A DNA stretch of 64,000 bases. It comes from Pelomonas sp937871895 (GTDB lineage: Bacteria; Pseudomonadota; Gammaproteobacteria; Burkholderiales; Burkholderiaceae_C). The stretch is taken from assembly GCF_046348265.1 (NCBI RefSeq), contig NZ_JAXMEO010000014.1; one strand, 5' to 3'. Positions 8,544 to 16,608 of this stretch are shown here, in pieces. The notes under the pieces are model-generated. The model did not search any database and was not told the origin of the DNA. It saw only the letters and a program-made list of their open reading frames with translations. The position numbers were made by a program, and so were the translations under genes. Positions within the stretch are counted from its first letter, which is position 1. The number at the start of each line of letters is the position of its first letter.

Positions 8544-9539
8544 TCAGATGAATTGGTCGTCGCCGCCGGTGGCGAGCACGATCTGGCCCTCGTCGACCAG
8601 GCGGCGGACGATCTTGAGCATTTCCTTTTGCTCGGCCTCGACCTCGGAGAGCCGCACGGGGCCGCGGGATTCGAGGTCCTCGCGCAGGGTCTCGGCGGCG
8701 CGGGTGGACATGTTGCGGAAGATCTTCTCGCGCAGCTCGGGCGAGGCGCCCTTGAGAGCCAGCACCAGGGCTTCGGACTGCACTTCCTTGAGCACGGCCT
8801 GCATGCCCTTGTCGTCGATCTTGTTGAGATCGTCGAAGGTGAACATGTTGTCCATGATCTTCTGGGCCAGGTCGGCATCGGCCTCGCGGATGTAGTCGAG
8901 CGTCGAGGCCTCGACGCTGGAGCCCATCAGATTGATGATTTCCGCCGCCGTCTTGGCGCCGCCCAGCGAGGTCTTCTTCATGCGCTCGCCGCCGGCCAGG
9001 ATCTGGCTCATCACCTCGTTGAGGTCCTTGAGCGCCGTGGGCTGGATGCCGTCCAGCGTGGCGATGCGGATCAAGACCTCGTTGCGGTTGCGCTCGCTGA
9101 AGAGCTTGAGCACCGAGCTGGATTGGTCGTGGTCGAGGTGGGCCAGGATGGTGGCAATGATCTGCGGGTGTTCGTTGCGGATCAGCTCGGCCACCGAGGC
9201 CGCGTCCATCCATTTCAGGCTCTCGATGGACGAGACATCGCTGCCTTGCAGGATGCGGTCGAGCAGCAGGTTGGCCTTGTCTTCGCCCAGCGCCTTGCGC
9301 AGCACCGAGCGGACGTACTCGTCGGTGTCCTGCACCAGGGTGCTTTGCTCCAGCGCGACGGATTCGAAGCGCGTCAGCGCGCCATCCACCTGCTCGCGGC
9401 GCACGACCTTGAGCTTGGCCATGGTTTCGCCCAGGGCCTGCACTTCCTTGGGAGAAAGGTGCTTGAAGACCTCGGAGGCTTCTTCCTCCCCGAGGGACAT
9501 CAACAGGATGGCGGCCTGTTCAACACCTTTGTCGTCCAT
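8544..9539 (-). CDS. fliG: Flagellar motor switch protein FliG
   Basis: A 331-residue C-ring protein of normal length. The middle domain carries the EHPQ motif in IRNEHPQIIATILAHLD, and the C-terminal torque domain shows the expected charged helix around SPELREKIFRNMS and EVEAEQKEM. The N-terminal FliF-binding domain includes QAAILLMSLGEEEASEVFKH. FliG contacts the stator and couples ion flow to rotation. It is 12 nt from both fliF and fliH. Confidence 0.97.
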   Translation of the reverse strand: MDDKGVEQAAILLMSLGEEEASEVFKHLSPKEVQALGETMAKLKVVRREQVDGALTRFESVALEQSTLVQDTDEYVRSVLRKALGEDKANLLLDRILQGSDVSSIESLKWMDAASVAELIRNEHPQIIATILAHLDHDQSSSVLKLFSERNRNEVLIRIATLDGIQPTALKDLNEVMSQILAGGERMKKTSLGGAKTAAEIINLMGSSVEASTLDYIREADADLAQKIMDNMFTFDDLNKIDDKGMQAVLKEVQSEALVLALKGASPELREKIFRNMSTRAAETLREDLESRGPVRLSEVEAEQKEMLKIVRRLVDEGQIVLATGGDDQFI

Positions 9540-9551
9540 CGCTCGGCTCCG

Positions 9552-11297
9552 TCAGCTGGTTTCGCCGGTCATCCAATCGCGCACGATGTTGGCAACGGCG
9601 ACCGGATTTTCGCGCGCCAGGCCGCGGGCGCGGAGCAGTTTTTCACTGTGGATGGGCGCTTCGAGCCGCGGGATGCCATCGCCACCGCCCAGCAGCACGA
9701 CTTCGTCAGAGACCGTCTCGTCCAGCTTTTGCGGCGGTGCCTCTTCGGGCTCGGGCGGGGCCGGCGGGGCGGCGGCGCGAATGGCCGGGCGCACCATGCC
9801 AAAGGTGGCGATCAGGGCAATGGCGACGAAGGCCAGCGGCACGATGGCGCTGCGCGCGAAGTCGATCAGCCAGGGCTGCTTCCACAGCGGCTCTTCCACG
9901 GGCTCGGACTTGTCGACGATGAAGGGCGCGGTGACCAGCTTGACCGAGTCGCCCCGGTCGGCATTGCTGCCAATGGCTTCCTTGACGAGCTCGGTCAGGC
10001 GGTCCAGTTCAGCCTGGGGCAGGGCGGCGGTGGTGCTCTTGCCCTTGGCGTCGGTGGTGGTGCGGTGGTTGACGACGATGGCGGCCGTCAGGCGCTTGAC
10101 GGTGCCGACGGCGTTGCGCGTCACGCGCACGGTCTTGTCCACCTCGTAGTTGGTGACCTGCTCGCGCCGGCTGTTGGCGTTGCCACTGCCGCCATTGGCG
10201 GTTTGCAGCGGGCTGCTGGCGGCGTTGACGGGGGCCGTGGCCGGCACCGGCGGCTGGTTGCTGGCGGCACCGGGTACGCCGGTGGGCTGGGCCGGGTTGG
10301 CGTTGTTCTGCTCGCTGGTCTGGCTGCTGCGGACGGTCGCGGTGGCGTTATTGCCCTGGTTGGGGCGGTACTCCTCGGCCGTGCTCTCGACCTGGGAGAA
10401 GTCCATGTCGGCGCTGACGGTGCTGCGCAGGTTGTCGCGCCCGACGACGGGCTCCAGCAGGTCGAAGATGCGCTTGTTGTAGTCGGCCTCGATCTGGCGC
10501 TTGTAGCGCAGCTGCTGGCCGTCGAGGCCGGAGGTCAGGTCGGTGCTGGATTCGGACAGCAGGGCGCCGGTTTGGTCCAGCACGCTGACGTCGCGCGGGT
10601 TCATGGTGGCCACGGAGTTGGCCACGGTGCTGGTGATGCCGGCGATCTGGCTGCGGTCCAGCGCATAGCCATTGCGCAGGGTCAGCACCACGCTGGCGCT
10701 GGGCTTGACCTGCTCGCGGAAGAAGCCGGTTTGCTGCGGCATCTGCAAAAAGACCCGGGCGTCCACCACACCCACCATCTTGGCGAACTGCGTGGCCAGC
10801 GCGTTTTGCAGCGAGCGCTGGTAGTTCACGCGCTCGGAGAACTGGGTCTGGCCGATGGAGGTCTTGTCCATCAGGTCGAAGCCGTCGCTGGCCGAGCTGC
10901 CGCCCTTGGGCAGGTTGGCCTGGGCGAGCTTCTTCTTCAGCTCGTGGTACTGGCCGGCCGGCACCAGCACATTGCCGGCGCCGTCGAAGCGGTAGGGCGT
11001 GTTCCAGGACGAAAGCTGGGCCACCACCTCGCCAGCGTCCTTGTCGGACATGCCAGGGTGCAGGGGGCGGTAGTCGCCCTGGTTGGCCCACAGCGTGGTG
11101 GCCAGCACGGCCCCCACCAGCAGCGCCAGGCCGGTGGCCAGCAGCAGCTTCTGCTTCAGGGGCAGCAGGGTCAGGCGGCCGGCAAAGCCGGGCAGCTCGG
11201 TGCTGGCTGCGGCAGGCACCATGGGCGAAGCCGTGGCGACTTGCGTGGGCGTGACCGTGGCGATCGCGGTGCTGGGGGCGGGGAGGGCGGTGTCCAT
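9552..11297 (-). CDS. fliF: Flagellar MS-ring protein FliF
   Basis: A 581-residue MS-ring protein with two membrane helices (about residues 50-70 and 490-510). Between them lies a large periplasmic part containing RPLHPGMSDKDAGEVV and GYALDRSQIAGI. The cytoplasmic C-terminus (RGLARENPVAVANIVRDW) is the FliG-binding tail. It is the first gene of the minus-strand fliFGHIJK run and faces the divergent fliE across 127 bp. No sigma-28 site reads toward fliF, so it is probably an FlhDC-dependent class II transcript, as in other FlhDC bacteria (inference). Confidence 0.97.
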   Translation of the reverse strand: MDTALPAPSTAIATVTPTQVATASPMVPAAASTELPGFAGRLTLLPLKQKLLLATGLALLVGAVLATTLWANQGDYRPLHPGMSDKDAGEVVAQLSSWNTPYRFDGAGNVLVPAGQYHELKKKLAQANLPKGGSSASDGFDLMDKTSIGQTQFSERVNYQRSLQNALATQFAKMVGVVDARVFLQMPQQTGFFREQVKPSASVVLTLRNGYALDRSQIAGITSTVANSVATMNPRDVSVLDQTGALLSESSTDLTSGLDGQQLRYKRQIEADYNKRIFDLLEPVVGRDNLRSTVSADMDFSQVESTAEEYRPNQGNNATATVRSSQTSEQNNANPAQPTGVPGAASNQPPVPATAPVNAASSPLQTANGGSGNANSRREQVTNYEVDKTVRVTRNAVGTVKRLTAAIVVNHRTTTDAKGKSTTAALPQAELDRLTELVKEAIGSNADRGDSVKLVTAPFIVDKSEPVEEPLWKQPWLIDFARSAIVPLAFVAIALIATFGMVRPAIRAAAPPAPPEPEEAPPQKLDETVSDEVVLLGGGDGIPRLEAPIHSEKLLRARGLARENPVAVANIVRDWMTGETS

Positions 11298-11343
11298 CGG
11301 AAGCTTGGGCCGGGTTGCCGCAGATTATTTGCAGGCGGCCCTC

Positions 11344-11370
11344 TCAAGAATGGGCAGAACAGGCCGATAA
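11344..11370 (+). promoter_or_regulatory. Sigma-28 (FliA) promoter of fliE
   Basis: TCAAGAAT (11344-11351), an 11-nt spacer, then GCCGATAA (11363-11370). The -10 is identical to the enterobacterial FliA consensus and the spacing is exact. It points at fliE, 54 nt downstream. Sequence match only. Confidence 0.85.
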
Positions 11371-11424
11371 GGGCGCCCCATCTCGCACCTTGGCGGCGTT
11401 ACGGCGTGCTTAAGCTGTCGCCCC

Positions 11425-11748
11425 ATGCAAGTCCAATTGCGCCCCTTCAACTTCGCCGAGGCCGTGGCCCGCGCGGGCCTCACGCCCACGGGACAGCCGA
11501 TCTCGCCCAAGCCCGAGGTGAAGGCGCCGAGCTTTGGCGACGCCATGACGCAGGCGCTCAAGAGCGTCAGCGCGCAGCAGAACGAAGCCTCGCGCTTGCA
11601 GCGCGAAGTGCAACTGGACAACCCCACCGTCAGTCTCGAAGAGACCATGGTGTCGATGCAGAAGGCCCAGATCGGCTTCCAGGCCGCACTGCAGGTGCGC
11701 AACCGCCTGGTCTCGGCCTACTCCGAGATCATGAACATGCAGGTCTGA
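11425..11748 (+). CDS. fliE: Flagellar hook-basal body complex protein FliE
   Basis: A 107-residue protein matching FliE in length and in its conserved C-terminal half, with EETMVSMQKAQIGFQAALQV followed by RNRLVSAYSEIMNMQV. FliE joins the MS ring to the rod and is the first exported rod component. It is transcribed away from fliF, alone, and is convergent with the pseudopilin gene 1 nt away. A clear sigma-28 promoter lies upstream, which is unusual for a gene needed before the hook is complete. Confidence 0.96.
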   Translation: MQVQLRPFNFAEAVARAGLTPTGQPISPKPEVKAPSFGDAMTQALKSVSAQQNEASRLQREVQLDNPTVSLEETMVSMQKAQIGFQAALQVRNRLVSAYSEIMNMQV

Positions 11749-11749
11749 G

Positions 11750-12244
11750 TTACTTGCAGACGGACTGGCGCGGTGCGTCGGGGCCACACAGCGCGGGGCG
11801 GCCGAGCGGATTCAGGTCGATGAAGATCTGGTGGTTGCGGTCGTTGGACAGGCCGATCTTGGTCCAGCCCACGGCTTGGCCCAGCCCGCCTTGGAAGGTG
11901 GCCGTTTGGCCGGCCTGCAGCAAGGTGCCCTTGTACTCACGGCTGACGACGCCGCCCACCTCGCAGCGCGGCGTGCCGGTGGCGCAGTTGCAGGGCTGTT
12001 GGTGGCTGGTGCCCCAGCACCAGTCACGCCCGCTCTGGAAGCTGACGTAGGTGCTGTGCCCGCGGTTGACGCTGGCCTCACGCGCACGGCGCAGGTCCAG
12101 CTCCAGCAGCTCGGCCACATGGCGCAGGCGCTGGCGCGCCAGGTAGTTGGCGTAGCTGGGTACGGCCGCTGCGGCGAGGATGCCGATGATGGCCACGGTG
12201 AACACGGCCTCCAGCAGCGTGAAACCGCGCCTGCGCTGCTTCAC
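11750..12244 (-). CDS. Type IV pseudopilin of the GspH/FimT kind
   Basis: A 164-residue prepilin-like protein. The N-terminus MKQRRRGFTLLEAVFTVAII has the charged leader, the G/F prepilin-peptidase cleavage site and Glu at position +5 of the mature protein, followed by the hydrophobic N-terminal helix. The rest is a small globular domain with six cysteines, consistent with a minor pseudopilin (GspH/FimT group). The GTG start overlaps the stop of the PilZ gene (GTGA), so it is coupled to a flagellar-brake gene rather than to a pilus operon. No other pilus gene is visible. Confidence 0.8.
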   Translation of the reverse strand: MKQRRRGFTLLEAVFTVAIIGILAAAAVPSYANYLARQRLRHVAELLELDLRRAREASVNRGHSTYVSFQSGRDWCWGTSHQQPCNCATGTPRCEVGGVVSREYKGTLLQAGQTATFQGGLGQAVGWTKIGLSNDRNHQIFIDLNPLGRPALCGPDAPRQSVCK

Positions 12245-12993
12245 GGCTCGACGCGCAGCAAGCGGCGGCGCTTTTGCGTCTGGTCCACATAGACCTGCAG
12301 CGCGCGGGCCACGGCGGGGTCGAGCTCAGTGAACGCGCAGCCCACATGGCGGTGAGCCTGGCCGTCGAGGTGGCCGAGTTCGATGTGCTGGACGCACAGC
12401 TGGATGGGCAACTGGGTGGTGCGGTCGAGTTCGAGCGTCAGCGCGTCGCGCAGTTCGCCGACGCCGCCGAGCATGTGCTCGGGCAGCAACTGCAGGCCCA
12501 CGCCGCCCACGCTGACGTCGCAGACGCGCGCAGCAGCGTGGGAGCCGTCCTTTTGAGGCCAGAGCACGCGCGGGTAGGCCGAGCTGAGCGGCTGGACCCG
12601 AAAGGCCTGGCGGCGCTGGAAGCGGTAGAGCCGCGTGGGCAGTGCGCTGCGCAGCACGGCGCCGTGCTCGCCCAGCACGATGACGGGCGACTCCAGCTCG
12701 AACTGCAGCTTGACCGAGCCGATGAAGGCCACGCCGGTGATCTCGCCGTCACGCACCAGTTGCTCGGACTGCCCGTCGGGGTCGATGCCGATCTCGAAGC
12801 CGAGCAGGTCGGCCTCGGGGCTGAAGGCACAGATGCGGGTCTGGAGCGCAAAGCCGTCGGGGCTGCTGAGCAGCACGCGCGACTGCTCGCGGTGCAGCTC
12901 CTGCAGGTAGCCGGTGACTTCCTGGCGAGACTCCACGCGGAGTTCTTCCGGCGCGTTGGATTCGACGGCGAGCGGTTGGACCATGTCCGCCAT
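12241..12993 (-). CDS. ycgR: Flagellar brake protein, YcgR-PilZ (c-di-GMP binding)
   Basis: A 250-residue protein with an N-terminal YcgR domain (about 18-110) and a C-terminal PilZ domain (about 123-240). The two c-di-GMP binding signatures are present: RRQAFR (residues 127-132) and DVSVGG (159-164). YcgR-type proteins bind c-di-GMP and slow or bias the motor by contacting FliG/FliM or MotA. It lies next to fliT and is translationally coupled to the downstream pseudopilin. Confidence 0.88.
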   Translation of the reverse strand: MADMVQPLAVESNAPEELRVESRQEVTGYLQELHREQSRVLLSSPDGFALQTRICAFSPEADLLGFEIGIDPDGQSEQLVRDGEITGVAFIGSVKLQFELESPVIVLGEHGAVLRSALPTRLYRFQRRQAFRVQPLSSAYPRVLWPQKDGSHAAARVCDVSVGGVGLQLLPEHMLGGVGELRDALTLELDRTTQLPIQLCVQHIELGHLDGQAHRHVGCAFTELDPAVARALQVYVDQTQKRRRLLRVEP

Positions 12994-13112
12994 CCTAGCC
13001 CCGCGCTATCGCGGCCGTGGGGGCAACAAGACTGGGAAGGGCGTGCAAATGCCGCAGGAGCCGCAGCAGGCCAGATGCGGCCGTCGCCTGAGCTCCCCTT
13101 GACGGCTGAGGC

Positions 13113-13412
13113 TCAGTGCACGACGGTGGCGCTGGTGCCGATCAGGTGGCCGAGGTCGTCGATCCAGGGCTCGGCGAGGTTGCGGATCTCGGCGTCGTTC
13201 AAGAGGATGCGCTGCATGATGCGCGTCTTGCGGCGGGCGTCGTCGGGCGCCAGGCCTTGCTGGTGCGCGGCCTGCTTGAGTTGCGAGATCAAGAGGACGC
13301 AAGCGCTTTCCAGCTTGACGACTTCGTCCCAGTTGCCGGTGCGGGCCGCATTCAGCATGTCGGCGCTGGCCTGCTCGATGGCTTCGTAGTAGGTCAGGAG
13401 TTCGGTGGTCAT
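13113..13412 (-). CDS. fliT: Flagellar chaperone FliT
   Basis: A 99-residue helical protein starting MTTELLTYYEAIEQAS. The start was chosen because it lies 59 nt after fliS and is followed at once by a FliT-like helix, whereas the upstream in-frame extension is Arg/Pro-rich shadow sequence over fliS. FliT chaperones the cap protein FliD and can restrain FlhDC in enterobacteria. FliT is poorly conserved. The call rests on length, helicity and position in fliD-fliS-fliT. Confidence 0.8.
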   Translation of the reverse strand: MTTELLTYYEAIEQASADMLNAARTGNWDEVVKLESACVLLISQLKQAAHQQGLAPDDARRKTRIMQRILLNDAEIRNLAEPWIDDLGHLIGTSATVVH

Positions 13413-13471
13413 GTCTTCGGTCTGTTCAGGATTCGGCCGATAACGGACGGGGCGGGAGCAGGAGCGGGCCT

Positions 13472-13924
13472 TCAGGCCGCCACCGGCTCCCCCTGGGCGG
13501 CGCCACGGACCACAGGATGGCTGCCGATCGAGTTCCAGGCCTCGCGCACGGGCGTCAACACGCGCTGGCACTCGGCGATGGCGTCGAGGTTGCTGTGCAG
13601 ATTGGCTTGCGTGAGGCGCATGCTGGTGTAGATGTAGAGCTGGCGGAGTTGCTCCGACAGCTCGCCGCCGGCCGGGTTGAGCCCGGCCTTGAGGCCTTCG
13701 TCGAGGATGCGCACGGCGCGGGTGAGCGCGCGGCCTTTGAGCTCGACGTTGTTGGCCGCGATGGCGGCGCTGGCCTGGCTCATGGCGTCGAACAGGCCAT
13801 CAAAGAGGAGGGCGACCAGGCGGTGCGGGCTGGCACCCTGGACGTCTGTCTCCAGCCCGACCTTGGTGTACATGCTGGCCCGCTGGTTGCGGGGCGCGAA
13901 AGGGGAGGAGAGATTGCCGTACAT
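13472..13924 (-). CDS. fliS: Flagellin export chaperone FliS
   Basis: A 150-residue helical protein with the FliS core: PHRLVALLFDGLFDAMSQA, KGRALTRAVRILDEGLKAGL and GGELSEQLRQLYIYTSMRL. FliS caps the C-terminus of unexported flagellin. A sigma-28-like promoter lies about 30 nt upstream, so fliS-fliT can be transcribed separately from fliD. Confidence 0.95.
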   Translation of the reverse strand: MYGNLSSPFAPRNQRASMYTKVGLETDVQGASPHRLVALLFDGLFDAMSQASAAIAANNVELKGRALTRAVRILDEGLKAGLNPAGGELSEQLRQLYIYTSMRLTQANLHSNLDAIAECQRVLTPVREAWNSIGSHPVVRGAAQGEPVAA

Positions 13925-13952
13925 GCTGCGGGCTCCAAAAGGTCTTGAACCG

Positions 13953-13980
13953 TTTTCGGCCTGCCGGCGGGGTAACTTGA
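13953..13980 (-). promoter_or_regulatory. Probable sigma-28 promoter of fliS-fliT
   Basis: On the minus strand, TCAAGTTA (13980-13973), a 12-nt spacer, then GCCGAAAA (13960-13953). The -10 differs at one base from GCCGATAA and the spacer is one base longer than ideal. Confidence 0.65.
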
Positions 13981-14044
13981 GGACCCGCTGGGGCGTTGGA
14001 GCGCCGGATTTTTCCGACTATTTCGCGTCTAGGACGCGCTCGGG

Positions 14045-15466
14045 TCAGCCGCTCTTGTTGAGCTGGGCGAGCTGGGTGGTGACGTAGTTGGACAAGCCGT
14101 TGAGCTTGCTCATCTGCACGTCCAGCGCGTTGTACTGGGCGCGGATGCGCGCCTCGGTCTGGGCGACATGGTCCTCCAGCGAGGCGGTGCGCTTGTCGTT
14201 GCTGCTGATCTGCTTCTGGATGCCGGCCTGGCGGGCGGCGACACGGCCGTTGGAGCTGAGGGCGCCGTCCACATAGCTGCGGATGCGCTGGGCAAAGCCG
14301 TCGTTGGATGAATTGCCGCCGCTGTCCAGCCCCATGAACAGCTTCTTGAGGCTGTCGAGGTCGCCCATCGCAGTGTTCAGCTTGGTGTCCGAAGTGGTCA
14401 GGTTGCCGTCGCTGCCAGGTTCGATGCCGATCTGGGTCAGGCGGTTGACGCTGCCACCCAGGCTGGTGGTGCCACCGGCGATGCTGCGCAGGCTGGCCTG
14501 CAGGCCGATGGCGGTGGAGTCGCCTTGCAGCGCGCCGGCCGTCTTGCTGCCCGCGTCGTACTTGGTTTGCTCACGCAGCAGGGCGTTGACGGCGTTGTAG
14601 GCGGCGGTGAACTCGGCAATCGCCTTCTTGATCGCGTCCTTGTCCTGCCCGATGCTGATGACGGGCGGGAAGGTGGTCGTCTTGAGCAGGGTGATGTTCA
14701 GTCCGTCAATGGCCGACTTGAGCGTGTTGGACTCGCTGCTGATGTCGATGCCGTTGAGGATGGCGCGCGCGTTGGCGGCGGGCAGGGTCTGGACCATGGC
14801 GGCGACACCGTTCACCGGGTCGTAGGAGAGGTTGGACACGCCGCCGCTGCCACTCACGACAAAACCATTGCTCTCGCCGGTGTCGGTGGAGCGCAGCACC
14901 AGGCGCGCGCCGGTGCTGTCGTTGACGATGGAGGCCGTCACGCCGGCGCCAGCGGCATTGATGCGGTCGCGCAGGGTGCTCAGCGTGTCGCCGTCGGCCA
15001 CGTCGATGTTGACGGCGGTGCTGCCGGCCTTGGCGGTGAAGGTGGGATTGCCGTCCCCATCGGTGCTGTGGGTGCCGAGCTGGATGGTCAGCGTGCCGGC
15101 CGTCAGCGTGGTGGTGGAGCTGGCGTAGGTGGTGCTGGCCAAGGTCTGTGCGGTGGCCAGTTGGTTCACTTGGACGGACACATTGCCAATCGCCGCACCG
15201 CTGCCAACGGTGGCGGTGACGGCCGAACTGTCGGACGAGGTGGCCTGTGTGCCGCCCCAGGTGTCGGGCCGCGTCAGCTTGGCCGCAGCGTCACGCAGTG
15301 AAGACAGCGCGCTTTGCACCTTGCCGTAGGTGGACAGCTCGGTCTTGAGCCCGTCCGTCCGCTTGGCGATCTGGGTGATGGGGGTGCGTTCGACAGCGAC
15401 GAGCTTGGCCACCAGGCTCTCGACATCGAGTCCGGATCCAATACCTGCTGAAGAAATCGTGGCCAT
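14045..15466 (-). CDS. fliD: Flagellar filament capping protein FliD
   Basis: A 473-residue FliD. The start MATISSAGIGSGLDVESLVA is the standard N-terminus for the family, whereas upstream in-frame starts run through the promoter and fliC1 end. The C-terminal region shows the D0/D1 coiled-coil segments and ends YVTTQLAQLNKSG. FliD forms the cap that folds flagellin at the filament tip. A sigma-28 promoter 46 nt upstream reads into it. It lies between fliS and the flagellins. Confidence 0.95.
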   Translation of the reverse strand: MATISSAGIGSGLDVESLVAKLVAVERTPITQIAKRTDGLKTELSTYGKVQSALSSLRDAAAKLTRPDTWGGTQATSSDSSAVTATVGSGAAIGNVSVQVNQLATAQTLASTTYASSTTTLTAGTLTIQLGTHSTDGDGNPTFTAKAGSTAVNIDVADGDTLSTLRDRINAAGAGVTASIVNDSTGARLVLRSTDTGESNGFVVSGSGGVSNLSYDPVNGVAAMVQTLPAANARAILNGIDISSESNTLKSAIDGLNITLLKTTTFPPVISIGQDKDAIKKAIAEFTAAYNAVNALLREQTKYDAGSKTAGALQGDSTAIGLQASLRSIAGGTTSLGGSVNRLTQIGIEPGSDGNLTTSDTKLNTAMGDLDSLKKLFMGLDSGGNSSNDGFAQRIRSYVDGALSSNGRVAARQAGIQKQISSNDKRTASLEDHVAQTEARIRAQYNALDVQMSKLNGLSNYVTTQLAQLNKSG

Positions 15467-15489
15467 GGCTATCGCGACGGTCAAATGGC

Positions 15490-15520
15490 AAAAGGCCGAT
15501 CGTCCCTGGGGGAATCGGCC
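15490..15520 (-). terminator. Intrinsic terminator-like hairpin after fliC1, overlapping the fliD promoter
   Basis: On the minus strand, GGCCGAT (15520-15514), a 13-nt loop, ATCGGCC (15500-15494), then TTTT (15493-15490). A transcript reading through from the upstream flagellin can fold it. One starting at the fliD promoter would begin in the loop and lack the 5' arm. Confidence 0.6.
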
Positions 15521-15538
15521 CTGTCGAGCGGAACTTGA
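15512..15538 (-). promoter_or_regulatory. Sigma-28 promoter of fliD
   Basis: On the minus strand, TCAAGTTC (15538-15531), an 11-nt spacer, then GCCGATTC (15519-15512), 46 nt upstream of the fliD ATG. Its -10 shares bases with the 5' arm of the terminator-like hairpin. Confidence 0.8.
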
Positions 15539-15557
15539 GGTCCCGAGCGAGAAATAT

Positions 15558-16424
15558 TTAGCGTTGCAGCAGCGCAAGCACCTGCTGGGGCAGCTGGTTG
15601 GCCTGGGCCACCATCGCATTGCCGGCCTGTTGCAGGATGGAGGCGCGGCTCATCATGGCCGTTTCCTGGGCGAAGTCGGCGTCCATGATGCGGCTGCGGG
15701 CGGCGGTCTGGTTCTCGACCGAGATCTGCAGGTTGGCGATCACGGCATCGAAGCGCGACTGGATGGCACCGTAGGTCGCGCGGGTGTTGCTGATGGTGTT
15801 GAGCGCGAGGTCGATGTTGTCGATCACCGTGCCCACCGTCGCAAAGTCGGCGGTGTTGTCGATCAGCGCCGGGAAGGGCGAGGTGCCTGCGCCGAGGATG
15901 GCGACGATGTCGGCATTGGCCGTCAGGTCCAGCGCGGCGATCGAGATCGAATCGTTGGTCGAGGTGTTGGCGCCGATCTGGAAGGTCTGCGCCACACCCG
16001 AGACGTCGGCCAGGATGGGCTTGCCGTTGAAGGTGGTGGCGTTGACGATCCGCCAGATTTCCTGCCCGAGCTGGTCGAACTCCTTGTTCAGAGAGTCCTT
16101 GTCGGAGTTGCTGTTGGTGGCGTTGCGCGCCTGCACCGCCAGCTCGCGCATTCGCTGCAGGTTGTCGGCGACCTTGCCCAGCGCACCTTCAGCGGTCTGC
16201 GAGAGCGAGATGCCGTCATTGGCGTTGCGGATGGCGACGTTCATGCCGCGCACCTGGGTGTTCATCCGCTCCGCAATCGCGAGGCCGGCGGCGTCGTCCT
16301 TGGCGGAGTTGACGCGCAAGCCCGACGACAAGCGCTGCATCGAAACGGCCAGGGAACCCTGGGACGCATTCAGATTGCGCTGAGCGTTGAGCGAATTGAG
16401 ATTGGTGTTGATGGTCTGGGGCAT
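15558..16424 (-). CDS. fliC: Flagellin, copy 1 (fliC-like)
   Basis: A 288-residue flagellin with complete D0/D1 ends and almost no variable D2/D3 region, so it is a compact flagellin. N-terminal signatures are TINTNLNSLNAQRNLNASQG and SSGLRVNSAKDDAAGLAIAE. The C-terminus ends MVAQANQLPQQVLALLQR. An AGGAG ribosome-binding site precedes the ATG. It is the most divergent of the three paralogues in the centre (GAGTSPFPALIDNTADFATV). I see no convincing sigma-28 site directly upstream, only the strong terminator of the previous flagellin. Confidence 0.96.
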   Translation of the reverse strand: MPQTINTNLNSLNAQRNLNASQGSLAVSMQRLSSGLRVNSAKDDAAGLAIAERMNTQVRGMNVAIRNANDGISLSQTAEGALGKVADNLQRMRELAVQARNATNSNSDKDSLNKEFDQLGQEIWRIVNATTFNGKPILADVSGVAQTFQIGANTSTNDSISIAALDLTANADIVAILGAGTSPFPALIDNTADFATVGTVIDNIDLALNTISNTRATYGAIQSRFDAVIANLQISVENQTAARSRIMDADFAQETAMMSRASILQQAGNAMVAQANQLPQQVLALLQR

Positions 16425-16533
16425 GACGCACTCCTGAGTTCGACACCGGATTCAGCCCCTTCAAAGGTGGAGCGAATCCGTGTGATCGAATTCTGCGAGT
16501 GCGTTTCCCAGGCCTAAAGGCCGAAGAACGGGG

Positions 16534-16561
16534 AAAACCACGGCCAATCCATGGCCGTGGT
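16534..16561 (-). terminator. Intrinsic terminator after flagellin copy 2
   Basis: On the minus strand, ACCACGGCCA (16561-16552), loop TGGAT, TGGCCGTGGT (16546-16537), then more T (to 16534). A perfect 10-bp stem with a T-run, 48 nt after the fliC2 stop. Confidence 0.85.
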
Positions 16562-16608
16562 GAAGGCGATGCCGCCGGCCCAGGCGGCGTTGCGGAATCC
16601 GCCGGGCT

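Noticed and set aside
6283..9213. Very long open frame continuing upstream of fliI through fliH and into fliG
   Set aside because: The true fliI starts at 7740, where an ATGA junction with fliH and the FliI N-terminus agree. The upstream part is out of phase with fliH and fliG.
7776..12050. A plus-strand open frame of more than 1,400 codons opposite fliH, fliG and fliF
   Set aside because: It is an antisense shadow of conserved flagellar genes in high-GC DNA. Its translation is Gly/His/Leu-rich low complexity with no recognisable domain.
13436..13443. GCCGATAA on the plus strand between fliT and fliS
   Set aside because: It is identical to the sigma-28 -10, but no -35 lies 11-12 nt upstream and no plus-strand gene follows.
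16480..16520. Sigma-54-like site (TGGGAAACG...CTCGCA) upstream of flagellin copy 1
   Set aside because: The GG-to-GC spacing is one base too long or the bases depart from consensus, and no sigma-54 system is visible in this FlhDC-type cluster.
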